Source of the DNA: Streptosporangium sp. NBC_01755
Lineage (GTDB): Bacteria; Actinomycetota; Actinomycetes; Streptosporangiales; Streptosporangiaceae
Assembly (NCBI RefSeq): GCF_035917995.1
Contig: NZ_CP109131.1
Span: 3,286,001 to 3,350,000 of the forward strand
Direction: 5' to 3'
DNA length: 64,000 nucleotides
Below the pieces are notes generated by a model. It was not told where the DNA came from and made no database searches. It worked only from the letters and a program-made list of their open reading frames with translations. This document shows positions 42,074 to 49,770 of this stretch, in pieces; the stretch's first letter is position 1; every line of letters begins with the position of its first letter. The translations under genes and the position numbers were made by a program.

Positions 42074-43057
42074 GTGACCGATGTGTTCCTCAACCGATTC
42101 GCCGAAACCCCGCTCCGGATCGGCACCCGCACCTCCACCCTGGCCAAGATTCAGGCCAGTCGTGTCGCCGAGATGATCACCAAGCTCGCGCCCGAGATCC
42201 CGATCGAGATCGTGCCCACGCAGGTAACCGCTGACCTCTGGCCCGGTGACCTGGCCGAGATCGGCGGCAAGGGAGCCTTCAGCAAGGAGATCGACAGCGC
42301 CTTGACCGGCGGCCGGATCGATATCGCCGTCCACTGCGTCAAAGACGTCCCCGGCGATGTGCCCCTGGCCGAGGGCACCGCGTTCGGCGCCTACCTGGAA
42401 CGGGACGACGTCCACGACGTCGTCGTCACCCGCGACGGCGTCGCCCTGGCCGACCTGCCCGCCGGGTCACTGATCGGCACCAGCTCCGTGCGGCGTCGCG
42501 CACAGCTCAGCATCCACCGGCCCGACCTGCGCACCGAGCGCATCCGCGGCAACGTCGACACCCGGTTGAACAAACTCGACGAGGATGGCAAGTACGCCGC
42601 GCTGATCCTGGCCCGCACCAGCCTGAGCCGCCTCGGCCTGCTGGAGCGCCACCACGAGATCCTCCCCCTGGAGTTCCACACCGCGAGCGAAGGCATGTCC
42701 ATGGTGCCGCCCGTAGGTGCGGGCGTCATCGGTATCCAGGCTCGTCAGTCCGACGGGCCGGTCATGCGGCTGCTGGACGAGCTCAACCACGTGCCCACCG
42801 CCCGGCACGTCCTCGCTGAGCGCACCATGCTGCACATGCTGCGTGGCCACTGCAACTCCCCGATCGCCGGGCACGCCTGCACTACCGCAGACGGGAAGAT
42901 GGGCTTGTTCGGCATGGTGTTCAATCGCGACGGCTCCCAGTTCGTCCGCTCCCACGCCTGGGGCGGCCACGAGGATCCGGCCACGCTCGGAGCGCGCGTC
43001 GCCGCTGATCTGCTGCACCAGGGTGCCCGTAACCTGATCACCGCCACCCGGAAATGA
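42074..43057 (+). CDS. hemC: Hydroxymethylbilane synthase (porphobilinogen deaminase), orphan copy
   Basis: A 327-residue protein from GTG 42074, with AGGAAGAG upstream. It shows the family opening LRIGTRTSTLAKIQASRVAE, the active-site segment DIAVHCVKDVPGDVP (usually HS-x-KD), the Arg cluster IGTSSVRRRAQL and RGNVDTRLNKLD, and the cofactor-binding Cys in RGHCNSPIAGHA. Known reaction: joins four porphobilinogen molecules into hydroxymethylbilane for haem, sirohaem and cobalamin. No other tetrapyrrole gene is near; it is flanked by small unknown genes and an integrase fragment, so it is probably an accessory, acquired copy. Confidence 0.88.
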   Translation: MTDVFLNRFAETPLRIGTRTSTLAKIQASRVAEMITKLAPEIPIEIVPTQVTADLWPGDLAEIGGKGAFSKEIDSALTGGRIDIAVHCVKDVPGDVPLAEGTAFGAYLERDDVHDVVVTRDGVALADLPAGSLIGTSSVRRRAQLSIHRPDLRTERIRGNVDTRLNKLDEDGKYAALILARTSLSRLGLLERHHEILPLEFHTASEGMSMVPPVGAGVIGIQARQSDGPVMRLLDELNHVPTARHVLAERTMLHMLRGHCNSPIAGHACTTADGKMGLFGMVFNRDGSQFVRSHAWGGHEDPATLGARVAADLLHQGARNLITATRK

Positions 43058-43487
43058 CCACCGGGCCAAAGGCGGCGGCCTGGTCTTCCGCAAGCCGAAG
43101 GGGAAGTCCAAGCGGATGGTACCCCTGCCCCCCGAACTGATCCCGATTCTCAAGACACACCGCACCCGCCAGAAGGCGGAGCGCCTCGCGGCCGGCGCCA
43201 CTTGGGAGGATCACGATCTCGTGTTCACCCAGCCGACCGGCAGGCCGATCGACAAGCACGACGACTGGGAGGAGTGGAAGGAGCTGCTGATGGCCGCCGA
43301 CGTCCGGGAGACCCGGGTGCACGACGCCCGGCACACGGCCGCCACCTTGCTGATCGAGCAGGGCGTGCACGTCCGGACGGTGCAGGAGATCCTCGGGCAC
43401 TCCGATATCAGGGGCACGCAGCGTTACCCGCACATCGCCTCACCGATGGCCGAGGACGGGATGCGGCGCATGGGGGCGGCCCTGTGA
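43058..43487 (+). pseudogene. C-terminal fragment of a tyrosine integrase
   Basis: The frame reads KGGGLVFRKPKGKSKRMVPL, then RVHDARHTAATLLIEQGVHV and QEILGHSDIRGTQRYPHIAS. These are the H-x-x-R, LGH and Tyr parts of the phage/AICE integrase catalytic domain. The N-terminal two thirds, including the first catalytic Arg, are missing because the sequence joins directly to hemC. It lies about 100 bp from a tRNA attachment site, where such genes normally sit. Confidence 0.82.
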
Positions 43488-43587
43488 AACTGATCAGCCG
43501 GATGGCCGGCTGCGGAGCCCCTCCGGGAACTGCAACCGCAACGACAAAGGCGCCCACCCGATTTCGGGTGAACGCCCTGGTCATCTA

Positions 43588-43637
43588 TGGAGCCGCCTTG
43601 GGGAATCGAACCCCAGACCCCTTCATTACGAGCGAAG
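43588..43637 (-). mobile_element. attachment site: 3' half of tRNA-Thr(CGU)
   Basis: On the minus strand the sequence runs from the anticodon stem (CTTCG-CTCGTAA-TGAAG, anticodon CGT) through the T-arm GGGGTTCGATTCCCC to the acceptor end GGCGGCT-CCA. The D-arm and 5' acceptor strand are absent on the other side. This is what site-specific integration into a tRNA leaves at the end away from the intact gene. By that logic the element lies at higher coordinates, and the complete tRNA-Thr should be beyond 64 kb. Confidence 0.75.
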
Positions 43638-43755
43638 CGGGAGCGCCTCGATTTCGCCTGCTGGCGTCGCTAACCAGCAGGTGAGAGGCCCTGCGGGGGA
43701 GAGAACGGACATATCTCGGGCCGTCTGAGCGCATCTCAGTCTCCCCGACCCATGA

Positions 43756-44187
43756 TCATCTCTCCCTGGATTCTCCCAGCGCCTCCCCGCAGATTTCAGT
43801 GCGGTCGGCGGCCAGCAGCCGGGGCTTCTCCCCCTCCCGCTCGACGACGAGAACCGGGACACCCTCCTTGACTCCGAGCTGTAAGCGCTCCTCGGGCGAC
43901 GGCATGCGAGCGGTCACCCGGTCGGCCGGCCCAATGATGACGCTCTGGCGGGGCTGCTCGGGGCGGACCCTGGACCCTCTGGCGGTGGTGATGATCAGCC
44001 CCTCACTGCGGAGCGTGGCCATGGCACGGCGAACGGAGTCGCGGCTGATGCCGTAGCGGTCAACGTAGTCCTTCTCTGCGGGCACGCGCTGTCCCGGCTC
44101 CAGTGCGCCTCGCGCTATCTGCGAGCGGACGAGGTCGGCCAGTTGCTTGTACACGGGGCGGTCAGCCTCCGGGTTGATCATGATCAT
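43756..44187 (-). CDS. GntR-family regulator with shortened effector domain
   Basis: A 143-residue protein from ATG 44187. The winged helix is RPVYKQLADLVRSQIARGAL, AEKDYVDRYGISRDSVRRAM, then GLIITTARGSRV. The last 60 residues (PADRVTARMPSPEERLQLGV, VPVLVVEREGEKPRLLAADR) resemble the start of a UTRA domain and match the GntR protein at 45066. Known: KorSA-type GntR repressors control transfer and replication of AICEs. Repeated TACGTAC-like sites upstream (44191-44251) may be its operator. Confidence 0.82.
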   Translation of the reverse strand: MIMINPEADRPVYKQLADLVRSQIARGALEPGQRVPAEKDYVDRYGISRDSVRRAMATLRSEGLIITTARGSRVRPEQPRQSVIIGPADRVTARMPSPEERLQLGVKEGVPVLVVEREGEKPRLLAADRTEICGEALGESRER

Positions 44188-44190
44188 GAC

Positions 44191-44251
44191 CGTACGTATG
44201 GCCGTAGCAGGGTCCGGATGCGCGTGCGTACGGACGTTGCTACGTACGTAC
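44191..44251. promoter_or_regulatory. TACGTAC-type palindromes in the GntR promoter
   Basis: CGTACGTATG at 44191, GCGTACGG near 44226 and TACGTACGTAC at 44241 form a cluster of related palindromes just upstream of the GntR start. Candidate autoregulatory operator that could also affect the divergent lipoprotein gene. Confidence 0.45.
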
Positions 44252-44347
44252 ACCTCTCCAGCGACAGGTCCGCCCTACCTGGACAACCCTCACCGCGCGC
44301 CCGGCGTCTACTCTCCGCCCCCGACCCCCCGCCAGGAGTAACCAGCC

Positions 44348-45007
44348 ATGCGGAGAAAATCCCGCCGTACCCTCGTGTCAGCCGCAGTCGCTGGCGTGCT
44401 CGTCATTACCGCCTACGGCTGCCTCACCCGAGAGCAAGACGACTCCCGGGCCGTGACGGCTATCCCAGCGGAGCCCGCCCCTTCGGAAACCACCACGGCC
44501 GCTCTACTCGCCGCCGGGTGCTCTGACCCCGGCCTGCTTACATTCCTCGACGGGGTCCAGGAGCACGCTGCCACGGGGACGCTGGATCCGGACGTGGCTG
44601 CGCTCGACTGGCACACCGGCCTGCTGCAGGCCGCCAGCGGCACCTCGCCAGAGGTGCGCGAGCGGGTCGACGCGGCGACCCGCACTGTGGAGGCATACCT
44701 GGCGACGGAAACCGGCACGGCGACAGCGCGGGCCCACGGCCGGGCGATCGCACGCGCAGCGGTGAAGGTGGTCGAGGCGTGCGGCCTCGAGGCCGACTAC
44801 GACATCACGGTGCCGAAGAAGGCCAAGCCGCGGCGGTCCCCGACACCGGAGGCGGAGAGGAGTTCGGAGCGTCCGGCGGCGGATCCCCGGTTCGGGAGTT
44901 GCGCGGCGGCGAACCGGGCCGGCCACGGGCCGTACTATCGCGGCGCGGACGTGGAGTACGGGTGGTACGAGGACAGAGACGGTGACGGCACGGTGTGTGA
45001 GCGGTAG
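44348..45007 (+). CDS. Excalibur-domain lipoprotein
   Basis: A 219-residue secreted protein. The signal peptide (TLVSAAVAGVLVITAYGC) carries a lipobox Cys. The middle is helical. The C-terminus is an Excalibur calcium-binding motif: FGSCAAANRAGHGPYYRG and DRDGDGTVCER, with the typical D-x-D-x-D-G-x2-C-E ending. Known family: extracellular Ca-binding modules in surface proteins. Its place inside a mobile element is unusual and may relate to cell-surface contact or entry exclusion; that is speculation. Confidence 0.82.
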   Translation: MRRKSRRTLVSAAVAGVLVITAYGCLTREQDDSRAVTAIPAEPAPSETTTAALLAAGCSDPGLLTFLDGVQEHAATGTLDPDVAALDWHTGLLQAASGTSPEVRERVDAATRTVEAYLATETGTATARAHGRAIARAAVKVVEACGLEADYDITVPKKAKPRRSPTPEAERSSERPAADPRFGSCAAANRAGHGPYYRGADVEYGWYEDRDGDGTVCER

Positions 45008-45020
45008 CCAGACACGCGAG

Positions 45021-45052
45021 AGAGGCCCGACCTTGCCCAGGGTCGAGGCTCT
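45021..45052. terminator. Imperfect hairpin between convergent genes
   Basis: AGAGGCCCGACC and GGTCGAGGCTCT can pair with two mismatches around an 8-nt loop. It lies between the Excalibur gene and the convergent GntR gene. Confidence 0.4.
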
Positions 45053-45065
45053 TCGCTGTCCGGAG

Positions 45066-45461
45066 CTACTCGGGGATGCGGATCTCTGAGGAGTCCGCGG
45101 GGAGGACCTCGACCTGGTCGCCGCGCTCGACCATGAGGACGGGTACGAGCTCGTCGAGGGCGAGCTCTTCGCGTTCGGCCTCGGTGGGCATGCGGGCGGT
45201 GATGCGCATGCCGGGCTCCGGAGCGACCACAGTCACTTCGGTCGCGCGGACGAAGCTTCCGCGGTTGCGCACGGTGTGGATCAGGTTCAAGTCACGCAGG
45301 TGGGCCATGGCCTGCAACACGGTGTTGCGCGCCACCCCGAACTCTTGCTCCAGGTGCGTGACGGTAGGCAGGCGCCGGCGGTACTGGCCGGACTCGATGC
45401 GCACCCGGATTGCCTGCGCGATCTGCCGATACGCGGGCAGCTCCGACTCGTAATCGATCAT
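45066..45461 (-). CDS. GntR-family regulator, paralogue of 43756
   Basis: A 131-residue protein with winged helix ELPAYRQIAQAIRVRIESGQ, THLEQEFGVARNTVLQAMAH, then LIHTVRNRGSFV. The tail (MRITARMPTEAEREELALDE, VPVLMVERGDQVEVLPADSS) matches the tail of the GntR protein at 43756. It is divergent from two small genes at 45593. Probably one of two layered repressors of the element. Confidence 0.84.
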   Translation of the reverse strand: MIDYESELPAYRQIAQAIRVRIESGQYRRRLPTVTHLEQEFGVARNTVLQAMAHLRDLNLIHTVRNRGSFVRATEVTVVAPEPGMRITARMPTEAEREELALDELVPVLMVERGDQVEVLPADSSEIRIPE

Positions 45462-45592
45462 GGGTTGACGGTAAGTGCAGGCATCGTTAGGTCCTGAGTG
45501 CGCTCAGAGCACCTGATGATGCCTAAGTCATCTCATGACGACTGCTAAGCCATGACCTGTCCTACCCATCGGTAGCGGCGTAGCGTCGCCCC

Positions 45593-45808
45593 ATGACTCA
45601 CAGTGACCTGGAGAAGTTCGCGAAGAACTGGCCCGACTGGGTGATCTGGCAAGGCATCAGGTCGGACGCCGGGCCGGGCGACTACTACGCCAACCGGCGC
45701 CGATGGTCGGCCGATCCGCCGGCGGAGGCGTCGCTGACCGTCGTCGGCACGGACCTCGACGAGCTGGAGGTACAGCTCAAGGAGCAGCAGCGGATCGAGG
45801 AGCGGTGA
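45593..45808 (+). CDS. Small protein of unknown function
   Basis: A 71-residue protein with DLEKFAKNWPDWVIWQGIRS and a C-terminal helix (TDLDELEVQLKEQQRIEER). The length and pattern resemble small accessory proteins of actinomycete plasmids. The stop overlaps the next start (GTGA). The 131-bp gap upstream is a divergent promoter with the GntR gene. Confidence 0.7.
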   Translation: MTHSDLEKFAKNWPDWVIWQGIRSDAGPGDYYANRRRWSADPPAEASLTVVGTDLDELEVQLKEQQRIEER

Positions 45809-45981
45809 GCGATCCGATCCCCGGCTGGACCGACCGGGAGGGGCGTCTCTGGTTGGACACCGGTTACACCAAGGACGGCGAGGTGGTGATCGAGCTCCTC
45901 AACGGTGCGGCCCGGGGGACGCTCGGCTGGGTGACCGCTCAGTTCGGCCCGATGGAGAGGCTGGGGGGTGTGACGCGCTGA
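45805..45981 (+). CDS. Small protein of unknown function
   Basis: A 58-residue protein from GTG 45805: DPIPGWTDREGRLWLDTGYT and ELLNGAARGTLGWVTAQFGP. It is coupled to the preceding gene by a 4-bp overlap and followed by a strong terminator. Confidence 0.6.
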   Translation: MSDPIPGWTDREGRLWLDTGYTKDGEVVIELLNGAARGTLGWVTAQFGPMERLGGVTR

Positions 45982-45986
45982 GATGC

Positions 45987-46029
45987 GACGGAGGCCCCCG
46001 CCCTGGCGAGTAGGTCGGGGGCCTCCGTC
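45987..46029. terminator. Strong bidirectional terminator
   Basis: Perfect 14-bp arms (GACGGAGGCCCCCG / CGGGGGCCTCCGTC) around a 15-nt loop, between the plus-strand small genes and the convergent gene at 46044. Confidence 0.8.
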
Positions 46030-46043
46030 ATAACAGGGGGCGG

Positions 46044-46247
46044 TTACACGCCTTCGAGGCGGGCGACGACGCGAGCGAGCAGGTCGCGGATCTCGATCTG
46101 GCCGGCCTTGAGTTCGGCGACGTCGTCCCGCATGACGGCAGTGGTCTTCTCGATGTTGCCGACCGACCGCTCGATGACGCCGAGCCGGTCCTTGATCTCG
46201 GCGATGTCGGTCTCGACGGTGGAGACGCGCTCCTCGATGTACGGCAT
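46044..46247 (-). CDS. Small coiled-coil protein
   Basis: A 67-residue protein from ATG 46247. Almost the whole length is heptad-like coiled coil (VETDIAEIKDRLGVIERSVG, DVAELKAGQIEIRDLLARVV). It may oligomerise or bind another coiled-coil partner. Function unknown. Confidence 0.65.
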   Translation of the reverse strand: MPYIEERVSTVETDIAEIKDRLGVIERSVGNIEKTTAVMRDDVAELKAGQIEIRDLLARVVARLEGV

Positions 46248-46377
46248 GGGCTCAGGATAGGACGATCCCGACGAACGCGGGGTTGAACGGTGCCGCCGTG
46301 GGGCGAGCCGCTTGGCCGGTATCGGCCGTTCCCTATGGGGGCGTTGCAATCGGCCATCGCCCGGTCACGATGACGGT

Positions 46378-46482
46378 GTGACCATCCATGCCGATCCTGA
46401 CCTGCAACACCTCTCCGACCTCCTGGACTTTCTCCCAGGCCCCGACGACCGCGAACCAACGATCACAGGGGGACGTTCATGA
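46378..46482 (+). CDS. 34-residue ORF coupled to the next gene
   Basis: GTG 46378 opens a frame whose product contains DLQHLSDLLDFLPGPDDREP and ends in a TGA overlapping the ATG of 46479 (ATGA). The composition is reasonable for a protein and the overlap suggests translational coupling. No Shine-Dalgarno is evident. Confidence 0.4.
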   Translation: MTIHADPDLQHLSDLLDFLPGPDDREPTITGGRS

Positions 46483-46745
46483 GTGAGAACTACACGTCGA
46501 AAGATCTCGCTGACTGGGAACGATCAGTCAACGTCCTGAACCCCGACCCGCGCCCCGACCCCGCAGACCTGCACGAGGCCCAAGAGGCGACCGCGAACAT
46601 GTGCTCGGCGTGGGGCGGCTGGATGGACATGCCGGAGGCGATCAACAACATCGTCCAGCGCGCCATCGAAGCCGGGTATCTCCAGGCGCTTTCCGATGTG
46701 CGTGACGGCAAAATCGATGGACTCGGGCCGGTGGAGGACGACTGA
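46479..46745 (+). CDS. Small acidic protein of unknown function
   Basis: An 88-residue protein with GGGGGACG upstream as ribosome binding site. It is helical and acidic (DLADWERSVNVLNPDPRPDP, MPEAINNIVQRAIEAGYLQA). It converges on the replication-type gene at 46786. Function unknown. Confidence 0.7.
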   Translation: MSENYTSKDLADWERSVNVLNPDPRPDPADLHEAQEATANMCSAWGGWMDMPEAINNIVQRAIEAGYLQALSDVRDGKIDGLGPVEDD

Positions 46746-46785
46746 CACATTCCCTCGCTGACAGCGGACGGCCCCAGCCGGACCA

Positions 46786-47784
46786 TTACCGATCGCGAGC
46801 CAGTTCGGCAGCCAGGATGATCACCTCGTCTCGGGGTGCGGTCTCGCCGAGCTTCTCGCGAGCGGCGATCAGGTGGTCGGCGAAGTCGCCTCGACTGTTG
46901 AGGTAGTCGCGTGCAGCTTGGGCGGCGGGCGATGACTCCTCGGGGGCCTGCCGGGGTCTCAGGATCCGGGCGGGCCCCTTCTCGCCCTTGCGGACCCGCG
47001 ATCCCTGGAGCGCCTCTCGGACGGCGGCGCGGGCTGCTGCGGCTTCCTCGGGCGTCACCGACGGCTCGCCGGGGTCCGGGGCCTGCTCGACGACGGGCGG
47101 CGGCTGGGCCGGGCGGGCGGCGTAGGCGGCGCGGCGAGCGGCTGCGGCGCGAACGTCGGCCAGGTAGCCCGGAAGGTCATTGTTCTTGGCCATGGCCCGG
47201 AAGTACGGGGTTGGCTTCTCGATTTTGACCTTGCTCGTTTTGTGAACTTCCTTGATCACTTCTCTCATCTCGTCCTCGGTGACCCCGAGGTGGCTCAGGG
47301 CGTCCATGACGATGCGCTCGTGGCCAGAGAGAGATGAGGGGTCTTGAGGGGACTGAGGGGAAGGCATCCGGGTTTCCCGGACCCTGGGAGGGCAATTCCC
47401 GGACCCTGGGCCAGCGGAATCCGGACCCTGGGAATCGTCCAGCGTCTGGGTTTCCCGGATGCTGGGGGGTGGCTCAGCATCCGGGGTTTCCGGACCCTGG
47501 GCAGCCGTGAGCGGAGGGATCCGGAAGACGGCGTGCTGATGCATCTGGCCGCGCTTCACCCGCTCCAGGGCGCCCTTGTCGATGAGGCCCGCGATGATCG
47601 CCGCGCGCTCGGTGCGCCCCGTGCGCATGCGGCGAACAAGCGTCGGGTTGCTCTCGACGCCCTTGAGGCACAGACGAGTCTCGTCTCGCGCGTCCTCGGC
47701 GATGGCGATCAGCGCCCAGCGCTCGCGGGGTGTGAGGGTCTCGGGTGCATGGTCGAGGACTTCGACCATCAAACGGACGCCCAT
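46786..47784 (-). CDS. Replication-initiator-like helix-turn-helix protein
   Basis: A 332-residue protein from ATG 47784. The N-terminal 100 residues form a winged-helix domain of the type seen in plasmid and phage replication proteins (LTPRERWALIAIAEDARDET, PTLVRRMRTGRTERAAIIAG, LIDKGALERVKRGQMHQHAV). The middle is low-complexity and encoded by iteron-like repeats (47373-47502). A further part contains HERIVMDALSHLGVTEDEMR. An origin inside the rep gene is a known layout for actinomycete replicons. I infer that this is the element's replication initiator. It is preceded by a 20-codon coupled ORF and by leader copy D. Confidence 0.6.
   Translation of the reverse strand: MGVRLMVEVLDHAPETLTPRERWALIAIAEDARDETRLCLKGVESNPTLVRRMRTGRTERAAIIAGLIDKGALERVKRGQMHQHAVFRIPPLTAAQGPETPDAEPPPSIRETQTLDDSQGPDSAGPGSGNCPPRVRETRMPSPQSPQDPSSLSGHERIVMDALSHLGVTEDEMREVIKEVHKTSKVKIEKPTPYFRAMAKNNDLPGYLADVRAAAARRAAYAARPAQPPPVVEQAPDPGEPSVTPEEAAAARAAVREALQGSRVRKGEKGPARILRPRQAPEESSPAAQAARDYLNSRGDFADHLIAAREKLGETAPRDEVIILAAELARDR
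47373..47502. repeat. Iteron-like array inside the replication gene
   Basis: Five copies of a 15-bp unit close to TTCCCGGACCCTGGG begin at about 47373, 47395, 47417, 47451 and 47487. The first three are exactly 22 bp apart, two helical turns, placing them on the same DNA face. Direct repeats with helical phasing inside a rep-type gene are the hallmark of an iteron origin. Confidence 0.65.
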
Positions 47785-47846
47785 CAGACTCCTGCGCTCA
47801 GGCGCGCGAATATGCACGTCTGAGCGCACGGCGATATCGTGACCAC
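47784..47846 (-). CDS. 20-residue leader ORF before the replication gene
   Basis: GTG 47846 follows an excellent ribosome binding site (AGGAGGAG, 4 bases away). It encodes a 20-residue peptide with two cysteines (SPCAQTCIFARLSAGV at its end). The stop TGA shares its A with the ATG of the replication gene at 47784. That gene lacks its own clear Shine-Dalgarno, so its translation probably depends on this leader, as in other plasmids where a coupled leader limits Rep synthesis. Confidence 0.6.
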   Translation of the reverse strand: MVTISPCAQTCIFARLSAGV

Positions 47847-47880
47847 GGGTCTCCTCCTGCTGATCCCAGGTGGGGCTCAA

Positions 47881-47922
47881 GGGCCTGTTCGGTGTTGACG
47901 CACCGGCCAGGCCCGCCTTATG
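47881..47922 (-). ncRNA. Structured leader, copy D
   Basis: On the minus strand: CATAAGGC, outer stem GGGCCTG / CAGGCCC, inner stem CGGTG / CACCG with loop CGTCAA, then TTGAGC. Both stems and the loop are identical to copy E at 50885. It lies upstream of the 20-codon leader ORF. Confidence 0.7.
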
Positions 47923-47930
47923 TAATTTGA

Positions 47931-48308
47931 TCAATCGGCCAACGAGGGGCGCTGGCTCGCCTGCTCGATACGGTCGAAGATGTCGGCATCCGTCTCCCGC
48001 TGCCACGCCGGCAGGTCATCCCAGTCGGCCACGTACGCCGGCTTCGGGGCGGGGATGTGCTTGAAGATCTGGCCGATCCAGCAGATCGCGATGAACCGGC
48101 CGCGCTGCTCCCGGGTCAGCTTCGCCGTCTGGCGGGCGGTCACCGCGATGAACGCGCTCACCTGCTCCTCAACCGCCGCGGCGCATGAGCGCTCCCAGTC
48201 AGGCGTCTCCTCCCACGGCGTGACGTAGCCGGGCTTCGGCTCGCCAGGGAAGTGCTTCTTCACTCCGTCGATCCACGCTTCGCGGAAAGTACGGCCAGGT
48301 TCCTGCAC
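47931..48308 (-). CDS. Conserved small protein with internal repeat
   Basis: A 125-residue protein. Two similar motifs occur: KKHFPGEPKPGYVTPWEETPDWER and, 50 residues later, KHIPAPKPAYVADWDDLPAWQRE. The segment between them is helical (AAAVEEQVSAFIAVTARQTA, KLTREQRGRFIAICWI). The pattern is familiar from hypothetical proteins beside XRE regulators in Streptomyces and relatives. The XRE gene stops 10 bp upstream, so the two are probably one operon. Confidence 0.72.
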   Translation of the reverse strand: MQEPGRTFREAWIDGVKKHFPGEPKPGYVTPWEETPDWERSCAAAVEEQVSAFIAVTARQTAKLTREQRGRFIAICWIGQIFKHIPAPKPAYVADWDDLPAWQRETDADIFDRIEQASQRPSLAD

Positions 48309-48318
48309 GGTGGCTCCT

Positions 48319-49611
48319 TCAGGTTCCGCTGACCGTGGCCAGCTCGGCGATGTCGTTGTTCAAACTGCGTACCTGGTTGTCCGTCACATCGGCCAGGTGC
48401 GATTGCAAGCCGCGCAGCTTCTGGCCGATGACACCCGATCCAGTGCGGCGTGCGAGCTCGAGCGCGGCTCGGCCGTGTTCGAGCGTCTTGTCGATCTCGC
48501 CTCGCTGCACGCCGAGCGCGGCCAGGTCGACGAGGACGCCGGCGCGGCGGCGGGCGGACAGGTTGTGAGTAAGGGCGTCGACGAGGACAACTTCGGCGAG
48601 GTCGGGCCGTCGAAGCATCGTGTAGCAGGCGCCACGCTCTTCGTGGAGACGGCTGCCGTCGAAGCGCAGCCAACCGCCGTTGTGGATCTGACCGGTCAGA
48701 TCGCGGACATGTTCAGCCGCATCAAGGGCGCGCTGGCAACCGTCGAAATCGCCGAGTCCTGCCAAGGCCTCGGCGCGGACCACATCGACCCAATGGCGGG
48801 TGGAAAGGCCGCTGTCGCCGCGGCGAGACAGGTTGGTGGCGAGGTCGAGCATCGGGACGGCCTTGCCGTACTCGCGTTCGTAGACACCGATGAAGGCATG
48901 GCGAGTCATCGCGCACGCCCACAGGTCGTAGGCGCCCGCTTCTCTGCTGGCGGACGCGGCGAGGCTGTAGCAGTGAGCGGCGTCGGTGTACTGGTTGGCA
49001 TCGAAATGGATCTCGCCAGCGAGTTGAAACAGGTCGCCGGCGAGCGCGCACAGACGCCGGTGGGTGGCCTCGGTGGCGGAACGCTGGAGGCTCTCGACGA
49101 GCGCGGCGAGGTGGTCCTGTACGAGCGGGTAGACCTTGCTCTTGCTACTGGCGAGCATGAACACCTGCCACAGGTGACTGTTCAGCATTTCGTACTGGGT
49201 GGCCGTTTCGGCGTCAGGTCTGCCCGTGCGGGCTGCGATCCGGTCGAGGTCGAGTGCCTGCTCTGCCTGGGGGGTGGCGATGACAGCACCGGCCATGGTG
49301 AAGATTCTGAGTAGCTCGCGGCGGTTCATGTCGTCATCGGTCCACTCCTGCTGGGGTACGGGTTGCGGCTTCGTGGCCTGCTGCTGGATCAGCAGGGCGA
49401 AGCGGGCCTTGACGTGGTCTGGTGCCTGCCAGAGGTGGACGTCAAGGATCTGCTGTTGCTCCGGCTTTTGCTGCATCGCCGGGCACTCTTCCCATTTCGC
49501 GATGGTGCGCGCGGAGACCCCCAGTCGGGCAGCGAACCCCTCCTGGGAGTAGTGGTAGGCCTGGCGGAGGGTCTTGGCCAGGGCGCCGGTCCACGTTTCT
49601 ACAACTTCCAC
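48319..49611 (-). CDS. XRE-type regulator with TPR-like region
   Basis: A 430-residue protein. The helix-turn-helix is KTLRQAYHYSQEGFAARLGV with SARTIAKWEE. A linker with DDMNRRELLRIFTMAGAVIA is typical of this actinobacterial family. Residues 150-400 are helical repeats (GEIHFDANQYTDAAHCYSLA, HLGARRR-like HNLSARRRAGVLVDLAALGV). A near-palindrome GTCCCCTTAAAGGGAC lies upstream (49729-49744) and may be its operator. It probably controls this part of the element. Confidence 0.82.
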   Translation of the reverse strand: MEVVETWTGALAKTLRQAYHYSQEGFAARLGVSARTIAKWEECPAMQQKPEQQQILDVHLWQAPDHVKARFALLIQQQATKPQPVPQQEWTDDDMNRRELLRIFTMAGAVIATPQAEQALDLDRIAARTGRPDAETATQYEMLNSHLWQVFMLASSKSKVYPLVQDHLAALVESLQRSATEATHRRLCALAGDLFQLAGEIHFDANQYTDAAHCYSLAASASREAGAYDLWACAMTRHAFIGVYEREYGKAVPMLDLATNLSRRGDSGLSTRHWVDVVRAEALAGLGDFDGCQRALDAAEHVRDLTGQIHNGGWLRFDGSRLHEERGACYTMLRRPDLAEVVLVDALTHNLSARRRAGVLVDLAALGVQRGEIDKTLEHGRAALELARRTGSGVIGQKLRGLQSHLADVTDNQVRSLNNDIAELATVSGT

Positions 49612-49770
49612 GGCGATCTCCTTACTGAGATCCAGTCTGCCGGGGTTCTCGGCTCGCGCTAGTGGAGATTCAGTGCTGGTTCAGCGCTGGTGTGGTGTCC
49701 GTTCATGGCTACTCCGGGTGGTGTCGCGGTCCCCTTAAAGGGACAGGAAATGCCGCGCGACCTCGGGAGT

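Noticed and set aside
43588-43690. A complete tRNA-Thr gene
   Set aside because: The anticodon arm, T-arm and acceptor 3' strand are present, but the region where the D-arm and 5' acceptor strand should be holds an unrelated hairpin and no complementary AGCCGCC.
48310-49314. A 334-codon plus-strand frame
   Set aside because: Antisense to the XRE/TPR regulator gene and without motifs.
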